Source of the DNA: Crocinitomicaceae bacterium
GTDB lineage: Bacteria > Bacteroidota > Bacteroidia > Flavobacteriales_D > Crocinitomicaceae
Length of the DNA: 7,195 nucleotides
Assembly: GCA_003512365.1 (NCBI GenBank)
Contig: DORI01000218.1
Coordinates: forward strand, 15,919-23,113
Reading direction: 5' to 3'
Below, in pieces: positions 1-5,608 of this stretch (within the stretch, counting starts at the first letter, position 1; each line of letters begins with the position of its first letter). The translations under genes were made by a program, and so were the position numbers. Below the pieces are notes generated by a model. The model was not told the DNA's origin and made no database searches. It saw only the letters and a list, made by a program, of their open reading frames with translations.

Positions 1-22
1 TATGTGCACCTAGGTGCACATA
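1..22. repeat. Perfect 22-bp palindrome at the window edge
   Basis: Bases 1-11 (TATGTGCACCT) are the exact reverse complement of bases 12-22, with no spacer. The palindrome contains two GTGCAC sites around a central CCTAGG. It starts at the first base of the window, so its arms could extend further left. It puts an in-frame TAG (11-13) directly before the GTG at 14. A spacerless palindrome at a sequence end is a known form of fold-back assembly or library artefact, but a genuine palindromic binding site cannot be excluded. Confidence 0.9.
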
Positions 23-670
23 GATATGATTGAAAAGGGTAGAAAAGCATTTTTGAAAGAAAAACGAGTTAAAGAAGAACGGTTAGATGTCATTTTTGAG
101 CTTACTTTAAAAGATTTGACAGCAGATGGGAAAATTTCCGATAAAGATTTCATCGACCGTGCCGAGCTATTAAGTTCTTTAGGGTATACCGTGATGATTT
201 CCAATTACTTGAAGCATTACAAAATGGTCGAGTATTTGGCGCCTATTGCCAAAGGAAATTTAATAGGTGTTATTTTGGGGGTATATAATTTACACAACAT
301 CTTCGACGAACGTTATTACGATAATTTGCCCGGTGGATTATTGGAGGCATTCGGTAGAGGTTTCGGTCACAATGTAAAGTTGTACGTGTACCCTGCTGTT
401 AATGTGGAGGATGGAACACAGTATGATTTGGATAATATTGTACTTCCCAAAAATTTACAAGGTCTTGTTCAGTATATGAAAGACAACGATAAAATGACCT
501 CTATTAAAGAATTTGATCGTGACCTTCTACATATTTTTTCTGATGACGTATTGATGAAAATAAAAGCAGGTGCGAGTAGTTGGGAGGATGATGTGCCGGA
601 AGAAGTAGCAAAAGCCATTAAATTTTTCGAATTGTTCGGGTATCAACCGTCAAAAGTTATTTCTAATTAA
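14..670 (+). CDS. Uncharacterised conserved Bacteroidota-type protein, probable C-terminal part
   Basis: The 218-residue product has no signal peptide or clear membrane segment and looks cytoplasmic. It is mixed alpha/beta, with a charged N-terminal helix (7-33), an EF-hand-like loop at 34-45 (D34, T36, D38, G39, I41, D45), a segment around 101-127 with PGG, EAFGR and LYVYP, and a C-terminal ELFGY. From memory, it resembles the C-terminal half of a roughly twice-longer Bacteroidota family that databases often mislabel 'TonB-dependent receptor'; no barrel or plug is visible here, and that match is unverified. The GTG at 14 lies inside the edge palindrome and follows an in-frame TAG, so it is a weak start. 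The natural frame probably entered from upstream; ATG at 26 is an internal alternative. The stop at 668-670 overlaps the next ATG by one base (TAATG), which would allow translational coupling. The biochemical function is unknown. Confidence 0.7.
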   Translation: MHIDMIEKGRKAFLKEKRVKEERLDVIFELTLKDLTADGKISDKDFIDRAELLSSLGYTVMISNYLKHYKMVEYLAPIAKGNLIGVILGVYNLHNIFDERYYDNLPGGLLEAFGRGFGHNVKLYVYPAVNVEDGTQYDLDNIVLPKNLQGLVQYMKDNDKMTSIKEFDRDLLHIFSDDVLMKIKAGASSWEDDVPEEVAKAIKFFELFGYQPSKVISN

Positions 671-987
671 TGCCGCATATTAAAAATGCTTTTATTCGTT
701 ATCGGATCATAGACAGAATGATTCGAAATCGCTACAAGCCTTTTCCTTCCAAACAAGAAATGAGAGAAGCTTGTGAGGAAGCGTTATACGGAGATTCTCA
801 TGGAAATCATATTTGCGATTCTACCATCGAAAAGGATATGTTTGCCATGAAGATGGAACACGATGCTCCGATTCGCTATAGTAAGTCAAAAGGAGGTTAT
901 TTTTACGAGGACCCAGATTTTAGTATTAACGACATTGGTGGGTTGGCGATATTGCTTCTTTTCATACAGAAGAACCTTCAAAAGTGA
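670..987 (+). CDS. Truncated WYL-type transcriptional regulator, N-terminal HTH part only
   Basis: The 105-residue product matches the start of Bacteroidota WYL-domain regulators: a basic opening (KNAFIRYRIIDRMIRNRYKPF), a helical region at 28-40, a probable recognition helix at 49-62 (STIEKDMFAMKM), then the small beta wing ending in YFYEDPDFSIND at 77-88. In full-length proteins this leads into about 200 more residues with the ligand-sensing WYL domain. Here the family-like sequence stops at I89 (codon 934-936), and the last 16 residues are unrelated out-of-frame sequence over Crp/Fnr coding DNA. The WYL domain is therefore missing. The ATG overlaps the upstream stop by one base, and the TGA at 985-987 overlaps the next possible GTG as GTGA. 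As it stands it could at most make a small DNA-binding protein without its sensor; a dead fragment is more likely. Confidence 0.75.
   Translation: MPHIKNAFIRYRIIDRMIRNRYKPFPSKQEMREACEEALYGDSHGNHICDSTIEKDMFAMKMEHDAPIRYSKSKGGYFYEDPDFSINDIGGLAILLLFIQKNLQK
934..941 (+). other. Junction between WYL-regulator and Crp/Fnr-regulator sequence
   Basis: WYL-like codons run to about 936 in the frame of the 670 start. Crp/Fnr-like codons begin by about 939 in a different frame (WVGDIASFHTEEPSK, 939-983). No spacer separates the two homologies, so two genes appear to have been joined with loss of the 3' part of one and the 5' part of the other. The join is out of frame. A genomic deletion and an assembly misjoin are both possible. 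Confidence 0.65.
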
Positions 988-1298
988 GTGTGCAAGCCAT
1001 GGAGGATAGCTGGATTTTAGAATTCTCTAAAACAGATATTGAATATCTTTTTTCAAAAGTAACTTCCCTTGAAAGATTGTTTCGAATAATGGCTCAACGC
1101 ACACTAGCGGTGCTTCAAAAGAGATTTCTTATGACTATTTCAGCAAGCGCTGAGGATCGTTACCTTGAACTTATTTCACGACATCATGGTATTGAACAAC
1201 TTGTTCCTCAACACCAAATCGCTTCGTACCTTGGAATACTACCTGAATCCTTAAGTAGGATGAAAAAACAAATCGTAGAAAAAGCTTCAAAAAAATAA
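984..1298 (+). CDS. Truncated Crp/Fnr-family transcriptional regulator, C-terminal part
   Basis: The 104-residue frame has the end of a cyclic-nucleotide-binding-like beta roll (SVQAMEDSWILEFSKTDIEYL, 2-22), the long dimerisation helix (about 24-50), the SAEDRYLEL segment (55-63) and a Crp-type helix-turn-helix at 76-96 (QHQIASYLGI then PESLSRMKK, the recognition helix). Bacteroidota members of this family are usually about 190-200 residues, so roughly the first 75-80 are missing. Family-like sequence continues upstream of the GTG in the same frame (GDIASFHTEEPSK, 945-983), so the GTG at 984 is not a native start, only the first usable codon after the junction. The DNA-binding part is intact but the sensor roll is broken. 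It is probably a remnant unless it gains translation through the GTGA overlap with the preceding frame. Confidence 0.78.
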   Translation: MSVQAMEDSWILEFSKTDIEYLFSKVTSLERLFRIMAQRTLAVLQKRFLMTISASAEDRYLELISRHHGIEQLVPQHQIASYLGILPESLSRMKKQIVEKASKK

Positions 1299-1346
1299 TA
1301 TTTCCATTTTTTTTCGGTATTTTCGGCTTCCGAAATCGAAATTATT

Positions 1347-3494
1347 ATGACTAGAATGAAAAGTACTTTGGTTGCCTTCCTTTTATTTGTTGGCTTCTTT
1401 GTTCGTGCCGATGAAGGCATGTGGTTTTTAATGCATATCGAACGTCTCAAATATAGAGATATGCAAAAACTTGGATTGCAGTTGACTGCAGAAGAAATTT
1501 ACAGCATTAACAATAATAGTTTAAAGGATGCTATTTTACAATTCAATGGAGGATGTACTGCTGAGATTATTTCCAATCAAGGATTAATTTTAACTAATCA
1601 TCATTGCGGATACGATGCCATAGCAGAATTATCGACTCCTGAAAATGACTACCTAACTAATGGATGGTGGGCAAAAACCAAAGCAGAAGAAATGAAGCCA
1701 AATTCTTTATTTGTGAGATTTTTCGTGAGAATGGATGATTGTACAATAAGAATTAAAAGACGATTACGTGGGGTTGATACTGAGGAGGAAAGAGAAAAAA
1801 TAATAAAGGAAGAAATAACCTTAATCGAAAAAGAAAACAGTGAAAATGGAAAATATGTTGTTTCAGTAAAATCGTTTTTTCAGGGCAACGAATTTTATTA
1901 TTTCGTGTACAAAGACTACAAGGATGTGAGACTCGTTGGTACGCCTCCAAGCAGTATCGGAAAATTTGGTGGGGATACTGATAATTGGGAATGGCCAAGA
2001 CATACAGGTGATTTTTCAATGTTTAGAATTTATTCAGATGAAAATGGAAATCCGGCCGAATATTCTGAAAAAAATATTCCACTAACTACAAAATATCATT
2101 TACCAATCAATATTTCTGGAGTTAAACCAGGAGATTTTGCCATGATTTTAGGCTACCCAGGTAGAACGAATAGATGGTTGCCTTCTGGCGGAATAAACCA
2201 AAACTTAGAATATGCTTATCCTGCATGGGTTGAGGCTTCCAAAACTGCAATGGATGCAATGAAGAAAAATATGGATCTTGATGATAAAGTCAGACTTAAT
2301 TACGCTTCAAAATACGCCAGTCTGGCTAATTATTGGAAAAACAGACAAGGAATGATTGATGCGCTCAAAAAATTTGAGACTGCAAAAATCAAATCGATTA
2401 ATGAAGAGACATTCGATGAATGGGCCTCGAAAGAAGAAAACAATGAATACAGCGGCCTAACGAATACTCTAAATAAATATTACGACTATACCAACGAAAA
2501 GTCTCGTCATGACAATTACTTAATGGTTTTAATGAGAGCATCTTCAATTGCTGTACTTTCCAGAACATTAAACACAAAGATTGAATCATATACCAAGGCG
2601 AATAAAAAAGAAAGAGAAAATCTCAAAAAAGAATTAGTTAAGACCATAAACGAATTTTATTTGTCGATAGATATAAATACCGAAAAGAAAATACTAACTG
2701 ATGGGATTTTATTATATTATTCGAAATCACAGAAATATCCAAAAATAAAGCAATTAGATAGCCTTCTTGGTTCATCAAAACGAGATTTCGGGTTGTTTGT
2801 AGAGAACTTATTTAAAAATTCAATTTATTCCTCGGAAAAAAGATTATTAAAATTTATTAAAAAACCAAATTATGAGGAACTCTCTAAAGATCCAATAATT
2901 TCATTATCGAGGGAACTAATTTCTCAATTAAACTATCGTTCGGATGAGTTTATAGAGATTCAAAATCTTTATAATGCAGCATATAGAAAATTCGTTGAGG
3001 GAATGCGAGTTTCACAAATCAGTACTATCCTATACCCTGATGCGAATAGCACATTACGTCTTACATACGGAAAGGTAAGTCCGTTGCCTCCTGACAAAAG
3101 AAATGATGCAAGAATAAATTACTATACAACTTTACAAGGGACAATTAATAAATACAAACCAAATGATGAAGAATTTGACCTGCCAAAACGACTTATTGAG
3201 TTAAATGATAAAAAAGATTTTGGTGAATACGCAGACAAAGGTGGGTATATGCCAGTTAATTTCTTAACAGATAATGATATCACAGGAGGAAATTCAGGTT
3301 CACCCGTGTTAAATGGAAAAGGTGAACTTATTGGTTTGGCTTTCGATGGAAATATTGAAGCAATGGCCGGTGATGTTATATTCGATACGAAGTTGCAAAA
3401 AACAATTAATGTGGACATACGCTATGTGTTATTTATAATCGATAAATATGCTGGTGCAAAACACATTGTAGATGAAATGACAATAATTAGATAA
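1347..3494 (+). CDS. S46-family serine dipeptidyl-peptidase, DPP7-like
   Basis: This 715-residue secreted peptidase should remove dipeptides from the N termini of peptides in the periplasm or outside the cell, feeding amino-acid uptake. A signal peptide (residues 1-21, hydrophobic 7-18) should be cut before DEGMW, the usual mature start in this family. The chymotrypsin-like triad is visible: H86 in TNHHC, D222 in HTGDFS and S650 in GGNSGSP. C70 and C87 are placed for the conserved disulfide. N213, W214 and D667 match the residues that hold the substrate's free amino group. G668, 18 residues after the serine, replaces the arginine (R673 in Porphyromonas DPP11) that selects Asp/Glu, so hydrophobic P1 specificity of the DPP7 type is inferred. 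Residues about 280-570 form the helical domain insertion. The length is normal for the family. ATG at 1356 (M4) is an equally plausible start. An intrinsic terminator follows. Confidence 0.95.
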   Translation: MTRMKSTLVAFLLFVGFFVRADEGMWFLMHIERLKYRDMQKLGLQLTAEEIYSINNNSLKDAILQFNGGCTAEIISNQGLILTNHHCGYDAIAELSTPENDYLTNGWWAKTKAEEMKPNSLFVRFFVRMDDCTIRIKRRLRGVDTEEEREKIIKEEITLIEKENSENGKYVVSVKSFFQGNEFYYFVYKDYKDVRLVGTPPSSIGKFGGDTDNWEWPRHTGDFSMFRIYSDENGNPAEYSEKNIPLTTKYHLPINISGVKPGDFAMILGYPGRTNRWLPSGGINQNLEYAYPAWVEASKTAMDAMKKNMDLDDKVRLNYASKYASLANYWKNRQGMIDALKKFETAKIKSINEETFDEWASKEENNEYSGLTNTLNKYYDYTNEKSRHDNYLMVLMRASSIAVLSRTLNTKIESYTKANKKERENLKKELVKTINEFYLSIDINTEKKILTDGILLYYSKSQKYPKIKQLDSLLGSSKRDFGLFVENLFKNSIYSSEKRLLKFIKKPNYEELSKDPIISLSRELISQLNYRSDEFIEIQNLYNAAYRKFVEGMRVSQISTILYPDANSTLRLTYGKVSPLPPDKRNDARINYYTTLQGTINKYKPNDEEFDLPKRLIELNDKKDFGEYADKGGYMPVNFLTDNDITGGNSGSPVLNGKGELIGLAFDGNIEAMAGDVIFDTKLQKTINVDIRYVLFIIDKYAGAKHIVDEMTIIR

Positions 3495-3498
3495 TTTT

Positions 3499-3524
3499 AA
3501 GGCTCTGAAAGGAGCCTTTTTTTT
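3499..3524 (+). terminator. Intrinsic terminator after the S46 peptidase gene
   Basis: AAGGCTC (3499-3505) pairs perfectly with GAGCCTT (3512-3518). A T-G pair closes a GAAA tetraloop (3507-3510), and an eight-base T tract runs through 3524. It begins five bases after the peptidase stop and ends three bases before the next ATG. There is no A tract on the upstream side, so it should act in the plus direction only. Confidence 0.9.
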
Positions 3525-3527
3525 GCT

Positions 3528-3872
3528 ATGAAATTTATTCTTTATGATGGACATTGTACGCGTTGCAATCGCTTTGCTTCATTCATTGAAAAAAGAGTAG
3601 ACCAATCCGAACTTTCTTTACTGCCTTTAGCATCAGAAGAAGGGATAGTTTTATTAAAAAAATGTAAGCTTCCTGAAAACTTTCAAGAATCCGTAGTTTT
3701 TATAGAAGATAATCAAGCACATATCAATTCTTCGGCAACTTTATATTGTATCATTTCACTTAAAAAATGGTGGAGAATTGCTTATGTAGGTTTCTTAATT
3801 CCCTTGTTTATTAGAGATTTCATATACATGCAAATCGCAAAAAGAAGAAAAAAGAATGTATGTGAAATTTAA
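3528..3872 (+). CDS. DCC-family (DUF393) thiol-disulfide oxidoreductase-like protein
   Basis: The 114-residue protein has the hallmark YDGxCxxC near its start (Y6, D7, G8, C10, C13) on the first strand of a thioredoxin-like fold. This is the feature that defines the DCC or DUF393 family (PF04134). The C-terminal region, with a hydrophobic stretch (WWRIAYVGFLIPLFIRDFIY, about 83-102) and a basic tail (AKRRKK), also fits family members, which are typically 110-140 residues. A redox role at the CxxC pair is assumed for the family, but physiological substrates are poorly known. There is no signal peptide, so it is probably cytoplasmic or membrane-associated. The start lies three bases after a terminator T tract. 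An AAAGGAG (3508-3514) is the only SD-like sequence, and it is partly inside the terminator hairpin. No good promoter was found in between, so expression may rely on readthrough. Confidence 0.88.
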   Translation: MKFILYDGHCTRCNRFASFIEKRVDQSELSLLPLASEEGIVLLKKCKLPENFQESVVFIEDNQAHINSSATLYCIISLKKWWRIAYVGFLIPLFIRDFIYMQIAKRRKKNVCEI

Positions 3873-3955
3873 GCTATCTAGAAAAATTGTTCATAAAATT
3901 CAACCAAATAAGTAAAAAATAAAATTTGCAATCTGAATACTTCGGTTCAATGTAT

Positions 3956-3963
3956 TAACTTTG
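3956..3963 (+). promoter_or_regulatory. Bacteroidota-type -7 promoter element for pyrG
   Basis: TAACTTTG matches the TAnnTTTG consensus used by the Bacteroidota primary sigma factor. A weak -33-like TCTG (consensus TTTG) lies at 3932-3935, 20 bases upstream. Transcription would start near 3970, leaving a leader of about 19 bases before the pyrG ATG at 3989. It is the only candidate promoter with a full -7 match in the 3873-3988 gap and probably serves pyrG and yidC together. Confidence 0.65.
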
Positions 3964-3982
3964 TGTCCCGTAGTTACACAAA
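3960..3982 (+). repeat. Inverted repeat across the pyrG promoter and start site
   Basis: TTTGTGT (3960-3966) is the reverse complement of ACACAAA (3976-3982), with a nine-base spacer. The left arm overlaps the -7 element and the spacer covers the expected transcription start. As DNA it could be a repressor operator; as RNA only the right arm would be transcribed from that start, so an RNA hairpin is unlikely. It may also be chance in AT-rich DNA. Confidence 0.4.
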
Positions 3983-3988
3983 TCATTT

Positions 3989-5602
3989 ATGTCCAATTCA
4001 ACCAAGTATATTTTCGTAACCGGGGGAGTAACTTCTTCATTGGGTAAGGGAATTATCTCTGCTTCTTTAGCAAAGTTACTTCAAGCTCGAGGCTATTCAA
4101 CAACAATTCAAAAACTTGATCCATATATCAATATTGATCCGGGAACGCTAAATCCTTATGAGCACGGTGAATGTTTTGTAACAGACGATGGAGCGGAAAC
4201 GGATTTAGACCTCGGTCACTACGAGCGCTTTTTAAATGTGCCTACTTCACAAGCAAACAACGTAACAACCGGTAGAATTTATCAAGCCGTAATTGAAAAG
4301 GAACGAAGAGGAGATTATTTAGGAAAAACTGTACAAGTTATTCCTCACATAACCGATGAAATAAAAGATCGAATTCAATTGCTTGCTCAGTATGGTAAAT
4401 TTGATATTATTATCACTGAAATTGGAGGGACCGTTGGAGATATTGAATCTCTTCCATACGTTGAAGCGGTCCGCCAAATGTTGTGGGAGAATGAAAACGA
4501 CTGCATAGTTGTACACCTTACGCTAGTCCCATACCTTTCTGCGGCTGGGGAATTGAAAACTAAACCCACACAGCATTCTGTCAAACAAATGATGGAACTT
4601 GGGGTTCAACCTGATATTTTATGTTGTAGAACAGAGCATGAATTAGATTTAAACCTGCGTCGAAAAATTGCGAAATTCTGCAATGTCTCTATGAATGCAG
4701 TGATCGAAGCAAAAGATGCAGAATCGATTTATGATGTTCCATTGTTAATGCAGACTGAGGAATTAGACAAGGTAGTTTTAGATAAATTAGGCCTACCAAA
4801 GAAAGCGACTCCTAACCTATCCAATTGGAAAAACTTTCTAGACAAGTTGAAAAATCCAACTTCTGAAGTAACAATAGGTTTAGTTGGGAAATATGTAGAA
4901 CTTAAAGATTCATATAAATCAATTAGTGAGGCATTTATCCATGCAGGAGTTGCAAATGAAACAAGGGTCAATTTGAAGTGGATTCATTCAGAGTCGTTGA
5001 CAAAACAAAATATAGAATCTGAACTCGGAAATTTAGATGGAATATTGGTAGCGCCAGGTTTCGGAACCAGGGGAATATCCGGAAAAATTGAAGCCGTTCA
5101 ATTTGCTCGTATTAATAATATTCCATTTTTTGGAATTTGCTTAGGAATGCAATGTGCTGTTATTGAGTTCGCTCGAAATGTATTAGGCATGGAGGATGCA
5201 CATACAACCGAAATTTCCGAAGACACCAATTTTCCTGTTATTTCCATGATGGAAGAACAGAAGAAAATCTCAAATTTTGGAGGCACCATGCGACTTGGAG
5301 CATACAAATGTCAACTAAAACCAAAAACCAAAAGTACCTTGGCATATGGTTCAGAGAATATTATTGAACGACATCGTCATCGTTACGAGTTTAATTCACA
5401 ATACCTTGCTCAATTTGAAAAAGCTGGAATGAAAGCGACTGGAAAAAATCCAGAGACAGGTCTCGTGGAAGTTGTAGAAATTCCTAATCACCCGTGGTTT
5501 GTTGGAGTTCAATTTCACCCAGAATATAAAAGTACTGTAGCAAAACCACATCCGTTATTCGTTGCATTTGTAGATGCAGCAATTCAACATAAAAATCAAT
5601 AA
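3989..5602 (+). CDS. pyrG: CTP synthase (glutamine hydrolysing)
   Basis: PyrG makes CTP from UTP, ATP and glutamine, the last step of de novo pyrimidine nucleotide synthesis, in the cytoplasm. The 537-residue product is full length. The N-terminal amidoligase domain (about 1-270) carries the P-loop GGVTSSLGKG (12-21), the QKLDPYINIDPGTLNP block (41-56), metal ligands D72 and E144 (in TEIGGTVGDIES) and the KTKPTQHS segment (190-197). The glutamine amidotransferase domain (about 295-535) has the oxyanion-region PGFG (356-359), the nucleophile C384 in GICLGMQ, and H510 and E512 in FHPEY, which complete its triad. A threonine at 15 replaces the more usual valine or serine of the P-loop; it is probably neutral. 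There is no SD sequence, as is common in this phylum. A TAnnTTTG promoter lies just upstream and yidC follows after six bases with no terminator between them, suggesting cotranscription. Confidence 0.98.
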   Translation: MSNSTKYIFVTGGVTSSLGKGIISASLAKLLQARGYSTTIQKLDPYINIDPGTLNPYEHGECFVTDDGAETDLDLGHYERFLNVPTSQANNVTTGRIYQAVIEKERRGDYLGKTVQVIPHITDEIKDRIQLLAQYGKFDIIITEIGGTVGDIESLPYVEAVRQMLWENENDCIVVHLTLVPYLSAAGELKTKPTQHSVKQMMELGVQPDILCCRTEHELDLNLRRKIAKFCNVSMNAVIEAKDAESIYDVPLLMQTEELDKVVLDKLGLPKKATPNLSNWKNFLDKLKNPTSEVTIGLVGKYVELKDSYKSISEAFIHAGVANETRVNLKWIHSESLTKQNIESELGNLDGILVAPGFGTRGISGKIEAVQFARINNIPFFGICLGMQCAVIEFARNVLGMEDAHTTEISEDTNFPVISMMEEQKKISNFGGTMRLGAYKCQLKPKTKSTLAYGSENIIERHRHRYEFNSQYLAQFEKAGMKATGKNPETGLVEVVEIPNHPWFVGVQFHPEYKSTVAKPHPLFVAFVDAAIQHKNQ

Positions 5603-5608
5603 TTAGAA

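Noticed and set aside
670..1298. A single fused WYL-Crp regulator or programmed frameshift product
   Set aside because: The two parts are in different frames with no slippery site or stimulatory structure seen at the overlap. Each half is also missing its usual partner domain, which fits deletion better than a designed fusion.
1318..1325. TATTTTCG, one mismatch from TAnnTTTG, considered as the S46 promoter
   Set aside because: There is no -33 TTTG-like element at the right distance, and one-mismatch matches are common in AT-rich DNA.
1311..1335. Hairpin TTTCGG-CTT-CCGAAA (1321-1335) after a T run, considered as a terminator for the Crp/Fnr fragment
   Set aside because: The stem is only six base pairs and no T tract follows it. 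The T run is on the wrong side for plus-strand termination.
1208..1450. Minus-strand 80-codon frame across the gap before the S46 gene
   Set aside because: It overlaps the Crp/Fnr helix-turn-helix coding and the peptidase signal peptide, both clearly plus-strand. Its product has no recognisable features.
4319..5307. Several minus-strand frames of 65-80 codons
   Set aside because: All lie antisense within the fully conserved pyrG frame and show no domain-like sequence or promoter.
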